NCBI GenBank assembly: GCA_964462945.1
Contig: CAYWZW010000057.1
Span: forward strand, 1 to 34,628
Direction: 5' to 3'
Length of the DNA stretch: 34,628 nt
From: GCA-020343675 sp964462945
GTDB taxonomy: Bacteria; Planctomycetota; Phycisphaerae; Sedimentisphaerales; Anaerobacaceae
This document shows positions 22,846-31,532 of the stretch, one piece after another. Every line of letters begins with the position of its first letter. Position 1 is the stretch's first letter. The notes beneath the pieces are model-generated. The model did not search any database. It was not told the DNA's origin and saw only the letters and a program-made list of their open reading frames with translations. The translations under genes and the position numbers were made by a program.

Positions 22846-24522
22846 ATGAAACATACCAAGCACGCGGTCGGCTGTGGGCTGGTCGTTGGGATCGCCTGCA
22901 TCGGGCTCCTCGTGGGGCAGACGGCCGCAGGAGTCATCAACATCCTGGACCAGGGCGCGGTCGCTGATGGAACGACGCTGAACACCGCCGCCTTCCAGAA
23001 GGCCGTCGCCGGCTGTGTGAAGCAGAACGGCGGCACAATCTTTGTCCCGGCGGGTATCTATCGCACCGGTCCCATTCAGCTCCAAAGCAACGTCACCCTC
23101 CAGCTTGAAGCGGGCGCCGTCCTTCGGGGCAGCGAGGCCGTCGCGGACTACCGGACGGACGGCGGGAGAACGCGCCCTCTGGTGTGGGCCGAGAACGCCG
23201 CGAACGTGACGATCTGCGGGCGCGGCACCATTGACGGACGAGGCGTCACGTTCATGCAGCTCGATCAGCCGCGAACCGCCGCCGGCGACTTCGAACGTCG
23301 CTTCACGCGCCAGGGCGAGGACTTCATGTCACCGGGGCTCGGCGCCGCCGACGGGCCGGTGACCTATCGCGCGCGGCCGAACCGCCTCGTTGCGTTCTAC
23401 AACTGTACCCACGTGATGATGCGGGACGTGCTGCTGACCGACGCCCCCTGCTGGACGGTCAACTTCGCCGACTGCCAGTACGTGGATATCGACGGCGCAA
23501 AGGTGCTCAATAATCTTCTCATCCCGAACAATGACGGCATCCACTGCGAGACCTGCCGGTACGTACACATCGCCAATTGCGAGCTTCTCTGCGGCGATGA
23601 CGCGATCTGCATAACCAGTGTCAACAGCCGCAAGCCCGGCGTCTGCGAGGACGTCACGGTAACCAATTGCACGCTGTCTTCGCGTTCGGCCGGCGTCCGC
23701 CTGGGCTACGGCATGAACACCGTGCGCAACTGCGTTTTCGAGAATCTGGTGATCCGCGACTCGAACCGCGGGTTGGGTCTGTTCGTCCGCCAGGAGGGGT
23801 CGATTGAGAACGTGTTGTTCAACAACATCGTCATTCAGACCCGGCTGCATACTGGACACTGGTGGGGCAAGGGTGAACCGATCCACATCTCCGTGCTCCC
23901 GGCCGACCAATCGACCACGGCCCTGGGCAAGATCCGGAATGTCACTTTTACGAACATCCTGGCCGAGAGCGAAAGCGGCATCGTGATCTGGGCCCACGAG
24001 CCGGGCCGGATCGAGGATGTGACCTTCGATCACGTCCGCCTGCACATCCGCACAGGTCCGCTCAGTGCATCATACGGCGGCAATATCGACCTGCGGCCCG
24101 CCTTCGACCTGAAGTGGGGGATCTTCCGGCAGGACCTGGCCGGGATTTTCTGCCACGGGGCAAGCGGACTGACCCTGAATCAGACCGACGTGCGATGGGA
24201 CGCCGAGGCGCCGGAGTATTATACGCACGCCCTGAGATTTGAACAGACGAACGGCGTGGTGATCGACGGTTTCCGCGGCCGGCAGCCCGGCTCACAAGAC
24301 GGACGCGCGGCGATCGCGCTTGATTCGGTTCGAGGGGTCGTCATCCGCAACTCGCAAGCGGCTGAGGGCACAACCATTTTCCTCAAGCACCGCGGAGTGA
24401 CCGAGGCCGGACTGTTCGGGAACAACGATGTCACAAAGGCCGCCACGGCCATCGACCCGCTGCCCTCGCCGTTCCCTTCGTCCCCGAGCCCCTCGTCACC
24501 GACGGCGGAACACTCGCGCTGA
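22846..24522 (+). CDS. Secreted GH28-like pectinase (right-handed beta-helix)
   Basis: A polygalacturonase/rhamnogalacturonase-type protein of 558 residues. AAGGGGA lies eight bases before the ATG; the signal peptide ends near TAAG. The N-terminal block (GAVADGTTLNTAAFQKAV, then GGTIFVPAGIY) is typical of pectin-lyase-fold enzymes. Catalytic-type acids are Asp230 in PNNDGIH and Asp251/Asp252 in GDDAI. The position expected for the conserved Gly-His-Gly reads SAGVRLGYG, so the usual His is absent; the enzyme may use a variant site or have another specificity. The C-terminus ends in a Pro/Ser-rich tail. Confidence 0.85.
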   Translation: MKHTKHAVGCGLVVGIACIGLLVGQTAAGVINILDQGAVADGTTLNTAAFQKAVAGCVKQNGGTIFVPAGIYRTGPIQLQSNVTLQLEAGAVLRGSEAVADYRTDGGRTRPLVWAENAANVTICGRGTIDGRGVTFMQLDQPRTAAGDFERRFTRQGEDFMSPGLGAADGPVTYRARPNRLVAFYNCTHVMMRDVLLTDAPCWTVNFADCQYVDIDGAKVLNNLLIPNNDGIHCETCRYVHIANCELLCGDDAICITSVNSRKPGVCEDVTVTNCTLSSRSAGVRLGYGMNTVRNCVFENLVIRDSNRGLGLFVRQEGSIENVLFNNIVIQTRLHTGHWWGKGEPIHISVLPADQSTTALGKIRNVTFTNILAESESGIVIWAHEPGRIEDVTFDHVRLHIRTGPLSASYGGNIDLRPAFDLKWGIFRQDLAGIFCHGASGLTLNQTDVRWDAEAPEYYTHALRFEQTNGVVIDGFRGRQPGSQDGRAAIALDSVRGVVIRNSQAAEGTTIFLKHRGVTEAGLFGNNDVTKAATAIDPLPSPFPSSPSPSSPTAEHSR

Positions 24523-24616
24523 CCGGAAGGAGGCTCCATCATGACTGAGCTGATCGCGCTATCCGCAGGTGACGGAAGACCGAAAACGCAACACGGAAAA
24601 TGGGCCAGGGCGGGCA

Positions 24617-24645
24617 TTGACATAGATGCGCGGGCCTGATAGAAT
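24617..24645 (+). promoter_or_regulatory. Promoter of tRNA-His
   Basis: TTGACA (24617-24622), 17 bases, TAGAAT (24640-24645), 28 bases before the tRNA. A strong match, as expected for a stable RNA gene. Confidence 0.82.
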
Positions 24646-24673
24646 TCACGTTTTTGGCGGGGGCGCGTGTTGT

Positions 24674-24748
24674 GGTGAAAGTAGCTCAGTTGGTTAGAGC
24701 ACCAGATTGTGGTTCTGGGGGTCGCGGGTTCGATTCCCGTCTTTCACC
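24674..24748 (+). tRNA. tRNA-His (anticodon GTG)
   Basis: Full cloverleaf. The acceptor GTGAAAG (24675-24681) pairs with CTTTCAC (24741-24747). The extra G at 24674 faces discriminator C at 24748, the special G-1:C73 pair of tRNA-His. Anticodon stem CCAGA/TCTGG encloses the loop with GTG at 24709-24711. The T-arm has GGTTCGATT. The 3' CCA is not encoded and must be added by the CCA enzyme. Confidence 0.96.
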
Positions 24749-24781
24749 CTTTTGGCTGGTCTCAGGATTAAAGAGTCTTGG

Positions 24782-24838
24782 ACAGGATAACAGGATTAAC
24801 AATATGGATAATCCTGTACATCCTGTAAATCCCGTCTG
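24782..24838. repeat. AGGATTA/TAATCCT inverted repeat spacer
   Basis: Perfect arms CAGGATTA and TAATCCTG around a ten-base centre, followed by repeated ATCCTGTA words. A dispersed intergenic repeat of a kind often seen in Planctomycetota drafts. It lacks a T-run. Confidence 0.6.
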
Positions 24839-24856
24839 AATTGAAGGAGAAACGAC

Positions 24857-26206
24857 ATGAAAAACCTCAAGTCCCACTCAACCGTACTGCTCAGCGTTGC
24901 TTTGCCGGCCCTGATGCTGCTCGGCCTTGCGTATGCCGCCGAAGCAGCCGCCGCCGAGCTGAATCAGCCGCCCAAAGGTTTCGTCTCGCTGTTCAACGGC
25001 AAGGATCTGACCGGCTGGAAAGGACTCTTGAAGAGTCCGTATGACAACCCGGCCAAGCGGGCCGCGCTGGGGCCGGACGAACGGAAGGAACTGCAAAAGC
25101 AGGCGAACGAGGATATGGCAGCGCACTGGAAGGTGATCGATGGCGCACTGGTCTTCGACGGCAAGGGACACAGCCTGTGCACGGCCAAAGACCACGGCGA
25201 CTTCGAGATGCTCGTGGACTGGAAGATTGAGGCCGGCGGAGACAGCGGAATCTACCTGCGGGGCTCGCCCCAGGTGCAGATATGGGACACCGCCAATAAG
25301 AACGTCGGCGCGCAGGTCGGCTCCGGCGGGTTGTATAACAACAAGCAGAATGAGAGCAAACCCAAGAAGATGGCGGACAAGCCCGTCGGCGAATGGAACA
25401 CGTTCCGCATTATCATGATCGGCGATCTGGTTACGGTGATGCTCAATGGCGAGTTAGTGGTGGACAACGTGATTATGGAAAACTACTGGGAGCGGGACAA
25501 GCCGATTTATCCGATGGGCCAGATCGAGCTTCAGTCGCACGGTAGCCTGCTGCAGTTCAGGAACATTTTCATCCGCGAGATTCCGCGGGAAAAGGCGGCC
25601 AACAAGCTGACCGAGCAGGAAAAAGCGGATGGTTTCAAGCTGCTTTTCAACGGCAATGACCTGGAAGGCTGGACGGGCAACAAAGACGGCTACATTGTCC
25701 AGGACGAGACCATAGTCGTTGACCCCAAGAAAGGCGGCGGCAATCTTTACACAGCGGATGAGTACGGCGATTTCATTATGCGGTTCGAGTTCTGCCTGAC
25801 ACCGGGCGCGAACAACGGGCTGGCGATTCGGACGGCACTGACGGGCGATGCCGCGTACAAAGGGATGGAGCTTCAAATCCTGGACGACCCGTCGCCGCGA
25901 TACACAGGGTGGCTCAAGGATTATCAGCATCACGGGTCCATTTACGGCGTGGTTCCCGCCAAGACCGGACACCTCAAGCCCGTCGGCGAGTGGAATGACC
26001 AGGAGGTCACCGCCAAGGGCAAGCAGATTACGATCAAGCTCAACGGCACAACGATTGTGGACGCGGACATCGAGAAGGCCAGCACGCCAAAGACGGTGGA
26101 CGGCAAGGACCATCCGGGCCTCAAACAGGACAAAGGCCACATCGGCTTCTGCGGCCACGGCGACCGCGTCGAGTTCCGCAATCTGAGAATCAAATCGCTT
26201 GATTAA
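24857..26206 (+). CDS. Secreted two-domain DUF1080 protein (3-keto-disaccharide hydrolase-like)
   Basis: Concanavalin-like beta-sandwich protein; DUF1080 members include 3-keto-glycoside hydrolases acting on oxidised sugars. The product has 449 residues. AAGGAGA is six bases before the ATG; a signal peptide ends near AYAAEA. Domain 1 (about residues 40-235) starts GFVSLFNGKDLTGWKG and has DSGIYLRG; domain 2 (about 255-448) repeats it with FKLLFNGNDLEGWTG and NNGLAIR. The Gfo/Idh/MocA gene follows after nine bases, so the pair is one operon. In Planctomycetota these two families are common neighbours, which fits oxidation and then cleavage of glycosides. Confidence 0.9.
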   Translation: MKNLKSHSTVLLSVALPALMLLGLAYAAEAAAAELNQPPKGFVSLFNGKDLTGWKGLLKSPYDNPAKRAALGPDERKELQKQANEDMAAHWKVIDGALVFDGKGHSLCTAKDHGDFEMLVDWKIEAGGDSGIYLRGSPQVQIWDTANKNVGAQVGSGGLYNNKQNESKPKKMADKPVGEWNTFRIIMIGDLVTVMLNGELVVDNVIMENYWERDKPIYPMGQIELQSHGSLLQFRNIFIREIPREKAANKLTEQEKADGFKLLFNGNDLEGWTGNKDGYIVQDETIVVDPKKGGGNLYTADEYGDFIMRFEFCLTPGANNGLAIRTALTGDAAYKGMELQILDDPSPRYTGWLKDYQHHGSIYGVVPAKTGHLKPVGEWNDQEVTAKGKQITIKLNGTTIVDADIEKASTPKTVDGKDHPGLKQDKGHIGFCGHGDRVEFRNLRIKSLD

Positions 26207-26215
26207 GGAAAAACA

Positions 26216-27505
26216 ATGACAAACAGAGCAACGCGGAAGGCACAGATAGTGACCCGTCGAGAGTTTCTCAGAGGCTCAGCGGCAGTCGCCGCTTCGGCAG
26301 CCATCATGTGGCCGGCGATTGTCCCTTCGTCGGCCTTCGGCGCCGATGCTCCGAGCAGCCGTATCACGATGGGCTGCATCGGTGTGGGCGGTCAGGGCAC
26401 GAGCAATATGAAGGGATTCAAAGGTCAACCCGGCTGTCAGGTCGTGGCCGTGTGTGACGTCGATGCCGGCCACAGAGAAAACGCCGCCAAGACGGCAGGT
26501 CTGGACCCGAAGTCCTGCTACAACGATTTCCGCGAGGTGCTGGCCCGCGGCGATATCGATGCCGTCTCGGTCGCCGCGCCCGACCACTGGCACGTGCCGA
26601 TTTCGATGGCGGCTGTGCGCGCGGGCAAGGACGTCTTTTGCGAGAAGCCGCTGACGTTGACGATAGCCGAAGGCCGCAGGTTGGCCGACGAGGTGAAGCG
26701 TTACGGCCGGGTCTTTCAGACGGGCTCTCAGCAGCGGTCCGGGGCCGAGTTTCACAAGGCCTGCGAGCTGGTCGTCAACGGCCGGATCGGCAAGCTGCAC
26801 ACGATGCGAGTGGGAATTTCGGGAAACAACAGAGAATGTGAGCCGACCTGGACGCCGGAGCCGGTGCCGGATGGCTTCGATTATGATATGTGGCTGGGAC
26901 CTGCCCCGTGGGAGCCGTACCATACCCAACGATGCCACTATCAGTTCCGATTCATATTGGACTATTCCGGCGGGCAAATGACCAACTGGGGAGCGCACCA
27001 TCTGGATATTGCCCAGTGGGGCAACCAGGCCGACAATACCGGGCCGGTCGAGATTGTCGGCAAGGGTGAGTTCCCCAAGACCGGCCTCTTCACCACGGCG
27101 CTGAGAGCAGAGATCGAGTACACCTACGCCAATGGCGTCAAGATGTTCCTCAAATCCGGAGGCGGCACTCGCTTCGAGGGCACTGAAGGATGGATATATG
27201 TCAACCGTGGCAAGCTGGAGGCCGAGCCGAAGTCGCTCTTGACCTCGGTGATAGGGCCGGATGAGAAGCATCTTTACGAGAGCCGGGACCACAAACGAAA
27301 CTTCCTCGACTGCGTCCGAAGCCACAAGGACCCGATCTGCACCGCCGAGATCGGACACCGATCGAGCACGGTCTGTCACTTAGGCAATATCGCCATGCTG
27401 CTCGATAGACCCCTCAGATGGGACCCGCAAGCCGAGCAGTTCATCGGCGACGCCGAGGCCAACCGCATGACCTGGCGCCCCGCCCGCGCCCCCTGGCGGC
27501 TATAA
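26216..27505 (+). CDS. Tat-exported Gfo/Idh/MocA family oxidoreductase
   Basis: NAD(P)-dependent sugar or inositol dehydrogenase-type protein of 429 residues. The N-terminus has a twin-arginine signal TRREFLRG (Arg14-Arg15) and a hydrophobic stretch, so the folded protein with bound cofactor is exported. The Rossmann motif is GVGGQG, followed by DHWHVP and CEKPLTL (catalytic Lys of EKP). Downstream NWGAHHLDIAQW carries the conserved active-site His. It lies nine bases after the DUF1080 gene with AAGGAAAAA as ribosome site. The likely role is oxidation of a sugar (for example at C3) for the DUF1080 partner; the substrate is unknown. Confidence 0.92.
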   Translation: MTNRATRKAQIVTRREFLRGSAAVAASAAIMWPAIVPSSAFGADAPSSRITMGCIGVGGQGTSNMKGFKGQPGCQVVAVCDVDAGHRENAAKTAGLDPKSCYNDFREVLARGDIDAVSVAAPDHWHVPISMAAVRAGKDVFCEKPLTLTIAEGRRLADEVKRYGRVFQTGSQQRSGAEFHKACELVVNGRIGKLHTMRVGISGNNRECEPTWTPEPVPDGFDYDMWLGPAPWEPYHTQRCHYQFRFILDYSGGQMTNWGAHHLDIAQWGNQADNTGPVEIVGKGEFPKTGLFTTALRAEIEYTYANGVKMFLKSGGGTRFEGTEGWIYVNRGKLEAEPKSLLTSVIGPDEKHLYESRDHKRNFLDCVRSHKDPICTAEIGHRSSTVCHLGNIAMLLDRPLRWDPQAEQFIGDAEANRMTWRPARAPWRL

Positions 27506-27520
27506 GGAAATCCGAAGAAC

Positions 27521-27619
27521 CCCTGCTTTCGCGGGGCAAGCTTGCCCGCGTGACAACGGGGGTCCTGAACTCGAAACAACATCAAAGGTTCGAAGCTTGT
27601 CCTGAACGGGGCCGAAGGA
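27521..27619. repeat. Dispersed repeat cluster between Gfo/Idh and glmS
   Basis: Contains a near-palindrome built on GGGCAAGCTTGCCC, followed by GTCCTGAACGGGGCCGAAGG (27599-27618). A related copy of the latter lies at 31965-31986 (GTCCTGAGCAGGGTCGAATG). The first part could also act as a bidirectional hairpin between converging genes. Confidence 0.55.
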
Positions 27620-27696
27620 TGCAAATTCTCGAAACAAAAACGCCTCAGCAAATGAGCTACCATTTTGAATTTATGAGAGGTACGAGCCGCCTGGAC

Positions 27697-29574
27697 CTAC
27701 TCGACGGTGACGCTTTTGGCGAGGTTTCGGGGTTTGTCCACGTCTTGGCCGCGAAGGACGGCGGCGTGGTAGGCTAATAATTGGAGCGGCACGACGGCTA
27801 ACATCGGCTGTAAATGCTCCGGGGCTGCGGGAATCGTGATCAAATGGTCGGTCCGGCCGAGGACGGAGGCGATGTTCTCGTGGCCTTCGGTGGCGACGAC
27901 GATGATCTTGCCGCCGCGAGCGCGGACTTCGGCGATATTGCCCAAAATCTTGTCGTATTGCGGCCCGGCGGTCGCGATGAAAACAGCCGGCATGCCGTCG
28001 GCAATCAGAGCAATCGGGCCGTGCTTCATCTCCGCAGCGGGCAGGCCCTCGGCGTGAATGTAGCTTATCTCCTTGAGCTTCAAGGCCCCTTCGAGGGCGA
28101 CGGGGTAATTGAAGCCTCTGCCCAGGAAGAGCCAGTTGTCCTTGTCGATATTTGCCGCCGCGATTTCTTCGATATGCTCGGACTGTGACAGAATGGTGTT
28201 GATCTTGTCCGGTATTTGGGCCAGCTCCTCGATATATCTATCCGCCTCGTCGCTGCCGAGGAGTTTTCTTCTGCCCAATTCGATGGCCAGCATCGAGAGG
28301 ACCGCGACCTGGGCCGTGAAGGCCTTTGTGCTGGCGACGCCCACTTCCGGCCCTGCGTGCAGATAGATGCCCGCGTCGGTGGCCCGGGCGATCGAGGAGC
28401 CGACGACGTTGACGATGCCGAGCACCGTGGCCCCGCGTTTCTTGGCTTCTTCGACCGCCGCGAGCGTATCGAGCGTCTCGCCCGACTGGCTGATGGCGAT
28501 CACGACGGTGCCGTCCTCGATGATCGGGTTGCGGTATCGGAACTCGCTGGCGTATTCGGTTTCCGCCGGGATGCGTGCGAGCTGCTCGAAGAGAAATTCG
28601 CCCACTAAGCCGGCGTGAAAAGCCGTGCCGCAGCCGGTCAGGATGAGGCGTTTGGTCTGCGTCAATTCAGGCAGGTATGAGGCGATGCCGCCTAATTTGA
28701 TGCGGTGGTTTTGGCGGTCGATGCGGCCGCCCATACAGGTGGCCAGGGCCTTGGGCTGCTCGAAGATCTCTTTGAGCATGTGGTGCGCAAAGCCGCCTAA
28801 TTCGATTTGCTCCAGGGAGAATTCGATCTGCTGAAGCTCCTTGCTGACGGTGATGTTGTCGATGGTCTTGGTGTGAAAGCCTTCGGGGCTGACAGTCACC
28901 ATCTCGTTGTCGTCAAAGTATATCGCCTGGGTCGTATGCTCTACGATTGCGGCGGGGTCCGAGGCTAAGATGTATTCATTTTCTCCCAGGCCCAGGATCA
29001 GGGAGCTTCCCTTCTTGGCGCCAATGAGCATATCGGGATAATCCGCACAGACGATGGCCAGGCCGAACGTGCCGTGCAGCTCGCGAAGGGCCTGCTGCAC
29101 CGCCCATTCGAATTTGTTCTGCCCGTTGTGCAGGGCGTGTCCTTCATCTTCGAGGCATTTGGCGTAGAAGTAGCCGATCAGGGCGGCGATGACCTCAGTG
29201 TCGGTCTCGCTGGCGAACGAAGCGCCCTCATTTTGCAGCCATGTTTTCAGCGTGCCGTAGTTTTCGATGATGCCGTTGTGAACGACGGCGATTTTGCCGG
29301 TGTAGTCCAGGTGCGGATGGGCGTTGACGGTGTTCGGCTCGCCGTGCGTGGCCCAGCGGGTGTGGCCGATGCCGAACGTCTCGGCGGCGTCGGGCTTGTC
29401 CAGAATCGCTTCCAGGGCGGCGATTCGGCCGCCGGTCTTTTTGATTTTCAGCGTGCCGCCGCCCAGCAGCGCCACGCCGGCCGAATCGTAGCCGCGATAT
29501 TCCAGCCGCTTGAGGCCCTCGATGAGGATCGGCTGGGCCGCCTTTTTCCCCAGATATGCCACGATGCCGCACAT
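27697..29574 (-). CDS. glmS: Glutamine-fructose-6-phosphate aminotransferase GlmS
   Basis: Makes glucosamine-6-phosphate from fructose-6-phosphate and glutamine, the first step toward UDP-GlcNAc. The product has 625 residues, slightly longer than E. coli GlmS. The N-terminus MCGIVAYLG gives Cys2, the glutaminase nucleophile after Met removal; GHTRWATHG follows. Two SIS sugar-isomerase domains are seen (TGCGTAFHAG with ISQSGETLDT, then GRGFNYPVALEGALKLKEISY). The C-terminus DKPRNLAKSVTVE matches the family end. No Shine-Dalgarno site precedes the ATG; the upstream spacer is repeat-built and contains a minus-strand promoter at 29652-29680. No glmS ribozyme was recognised. Confidence 0.97.
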   Translation of the reverse strand: MCGIVAYLGKKAAQPILIEGLKRLEYRGYDSAGVALLGGGTLKIKKTGGRIAALEAILDKPDAAETFGIGHTRWATHGEPNTVNAHPHLDYTGKIAVVHNGIIENYGTLKTWLQNEGASFASETDTEVIAALIGYFYAKCLEDEGHALHNGQNKFEWAVQQALRELHGTFGLAIVCADYPDMLIGAKKGSSLILGLGENEYILASDPAAIVEHTTQAIYFDDNEMVTVSPEGFHTKTIDNITVSKELQQIEFSLEQIELGGFAHHMLKEIFEQPKALATCMGGRIDRQNHRIKLGGIASYLPELTQTKRLILTGCGTAFHAGLVGEFLFEQLARIPAETEYASEFRYRNPIIEDGTVVIAISQSGETLDTLAAVEEAKKRGATVLGIVNVVGSSIARATDAGIYLHAGPEVGVASTKAFTAQVAVLSMLAIELGRRKLLGSDEADRYIEELAQIPDKINTILSQSEHIEEIAAANIDKDNWLFLGRGFNYPVALEGALKLKEISYIHAEGLPAAEMKHGPIALIADGMPAVFIATAGPQYDKILGNIAEVRARGGKIIVVATEGHENIASVLGRTDHLITIPAAPEHLQPMLAVVPLQLLAYHAAVLRGQDVDKPRNLAKSVTVE

Positions 29575-29651
29575 TTGTTATTTACTACTTTCGATTTATT
29601 ATTTACTATTGTTTTCGGTCTTTTCGTTGGTGAACTGTTGTCTTATTTTCA

Positions 29652-29680
29652 ATAGTAAATGGCCAATAGTAAATAGTCAA
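29652..29680 (-). promoter_or_regulatory. Repeat-borne promoter facing glmS
   Basis: On the minus strand TTGACT (29675-29680), 17 bases, TACTAT (29652-29657). The boxes lie inside TATTTACTATTG-type repeats that fill the glmS-hisH spacer. The start site would be about 70 bases before glmS. Confidence 0.5.
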
Positions 29681-29689
29681 TGGTCGGTT

Positions 29690-30310
29690 ATGATTGTGGT
29701 TATCGATTATAACGTCGGGAACGTCAGGAGCGTGTGCAACGCCTTCGAGCATATCGGCTGCGAGGCGAAGCTCAGTTGCCAGCCGGAGGACATCAAGCAG
29801 GCCCGTGGCATCGTTTTGCCCGGCGTGGCGGCGTTCGGCTATGCCGTCAGCGCGTTGGGTTCGCTCGCAGGACTGGTCAAAGAAGTAGCCCTGGCCGGCA
29901 AGCCGCTGCTGGGCATCTGCGTCGGCTACCAGATGCTCTTCGATGAGAGCAGCGAGTACGGCCGGCACAAGGGCCTCGGATTGCTCCGCGGCAGCGTGGT
30001 TCCGATCCCGCCCGGCCGGGTGATTCCGCACATGGGCTGGAACCTGGTCGAGCTGCCCGAAGATATGGATTTGTTCGCCGGGCTGGGAAAAGAAAAGCAT
30101 TTCTATTTCGCCCACTCGTTTTGTGCCGAGGTCGCCGACGCCGAGGCGAAAATCGCTTACGCCGACTACGGCTTCGAGCTGACGGCGGCGGTGCAAAAGG
30201 CGAACATATACGGCACGCAATTTCATCCTGAGAAAAGCGGCCCGGCCGGATTGAAGGTCCTGCAAAATTTCTACGACATCTGCAGGAAAAACAGAAACAT
30301 AGGCACATAG
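29690..30310 (+). CDS. hisH: Imidazole glycerol phosphate synthase, glutaminase subunit HisH
   Basis: Releases ammonia from glutamine for HisF in histidine synthesis. The 206-residue product has the class I triad: Cys77 in LLGICVGYQMLF, His179 and Glu181 in QFHPEKSG. MIVVIDYNVGN at the start is the family's opening strand. The ATG at 29690 is chosen by this homology; no ribosome site is visible because the upstream DNA is repeat. hisF follows after a 60-base spacer. Confidence 0.96.
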   Translation: MIVVIDYNVGNVRSVCNAFEHIGCEAKLSCQPEDIKQARGIVLPGVAAFGYAVSALGSLAGLVKEVALAGKPLLGICVGYQMLFDESSEYGRHKGLGLLRGSVVPIPPGRVIPHMGWNLVELPEDMDLFAGLGKEKHFYFAHSFCAEVADAEAKIAYADYGFELTAAVQKANIYGTQFHPEKSGPAGLKVLQNFYDICRKNRNIGT

Positions 30311-30370
30311 GCACGAAGGCGCACAGAGAAATCGCTCGAACGCGAACGACGATATGCGAAATACGAACTT
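30289..30370. repeat. Dispersed repeat words between hisH and hisF
   Basis: CATAGGCACATAGGCACGAAGG followed by GATATGCGAAATACGAA-type words. The first starts inside the hisH end, so the C-terminal residues of HisH (RNIGT) are repeat-encoded. hisF also lacks a visible Shine-Dalgarno site. Confidence 0.5.
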
Positions 30371-31135
30371 ATGCTGACGCGAAGAATTATTCCCTGTCTC
30401 GATGTTAAAGACGGCCGGGTGGTCAAGGGCGTCAATTTCCTGAACCTTCGGGATGCGGGCGACCCGGTTGAGCTTGGCACCCGATACAGTGACACCGGCG
30501 CCGATGAGCTGGTGTTCCTGGATATTACCGCCACGATCCGCTCTCGCAAGACGATTGTCGAGCTGGTCCGGAAGGTGGCCGAGAATGTCTTTATCCCCTT
30601 CACGGTGGGCGGCGGAATCCAGACGGTCGAGCAGATCGACGCGCTTCTGCGAAGCGGCGCCGAGAAGGTCTCGGTAAACACCGCCGCCGTGGCGAACCCG
30701 AATCTGATCGCCGAGGCGGCCCAGCGCTTCGGCAACCAGTGCGTCGTCCTGGCCATTGACGCCCGACGGTCGAAGGACCGCCCCGGTCGATGGCAGGTCT
30801 GCGTCAAGGCCGGCTCGGAACCGACCGACATCGACGTGGTCGAATGGGCCGTCAAGGGCGAACGATTAGGGGCCGGCGAAATCCTGCTGACCAGCATGGA
30901 CGCCGACGGTACAAAAGCCGGCTACGACAACGAGCTTAACAAGGCCGTCACCGACGCCGTCAATATCCCCGTCATTGCCTCCGGCGGGGCCGGGACGCTC
31001 GAACATCTCTACGACGCCATCGTGGAGGGCGGCGCGGACGCGATCCTCATGGCCTCCATCACCCACTTCGAGAATTACACCATCACGCAAATGAAGGAAT
31101 ACCTCCGGGACCGCGGCATCCCGATGAATCTCTGA
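30371..31135 (+). CDS. hisF: Imidazole glycerol phosphate synthase, cyclase subunit HisF
   Basis: TIM-barrel partner of HisH that forms imidazole glycerol phosphate and AICAR. The product has 254 residues. It has catalytic Asp11 in PCLDVKDG and the second Asp in the AIDARR segment, and the phosphate-binding GGGIQ and SGGAG loops. LLTSMDADGTKAGYD is family-typical. Full length and order hisH-hisF indicate a functional enzyme pair. Confidence 0.97.
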   Translation: MLTRRIIPCLDVKDGRVVKGVNFLNLRDAGDPVELGTRYSDTGADELVFLDITATIRSRKTIVELVRKVAENVFIPFTVGGGIQTVEQIDALLRSGAEKVSVNTAAVANPNLIAEAAQRFGNQCVVLAIDARRSKDRPGRWQVCVKAGSEPTDIDVVEWAVKGERLGAGEILLTSMDADGTKAGYDNELNKAVTDAVNIPVIASGGAGTLEHLYDAIVEGGADAILMASITHFENYTITQMKEYLRDRGIPMNL

Positions 31136-31172
31136 GGGCGGAATGCTCCGCAGTCTGAGTCCCTCCTGCTTG

Positions 31173-31532
31173 TTAATCGGGGCTGTCGCTCTGTTGCTCA
31201 AAAACATCCAGGAGATCGACGTCTTCCGGCAAACCTTCCGTCGCACAGTTCATCGTCCACAAAGCGGTCTCAAGCTCTTTGGATACGCCTTCCAGTTGAT
31301 CCATCAGGGGCTCTAATTTATCCTTGTTTTCCCGTCCTATTTTGCTCTGTATGGCTCTCATGTCGTTCAATAGTGAATTGATCTGGCCGCTGAGCTGCTC
31401 TATATCATCGGCCAGTTCCGCAATACTTTCCACCGTCTCGTTGATTCTATCGCTCATGCCGTCCAACAGGTCTTCAACCTCACGACTCACATCCTTTACT
31501 TGTTCGTCCTTGATTCTATCGTTTTCGCTCAT
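31173..31532 (-). CDS. Small coiled-coil protein
   Basis: A 119-residue product of unrecognised family with long heptad-like helices (DDIEQLSGQINSLLNDM and following), acidic overall, with no signal peptide or membrane segment. AAGGAAAGGA lies just before the ATG on the minus strand. It converges on hisF and has no obvious partner. It could be a structural or regulatory coiled coil. Confidence 0.65.
   Translation of the reverse strand: MSENDRIKDEQVKDVSREVEDLLDGMSDRINETVESIAELADDIEQLSGQINSLLNDMRAIQSKIGRENKDKLEPLMDQLEGVSKELETALWTMNCATEGLPEDVDLLDVFEQQSDSPD

Noticed and set aside
29575..29690. glmS ribozyme
   Set aside because: The spacer is AT-rich repeat DNA without the conserved ribozyme core or room for it.
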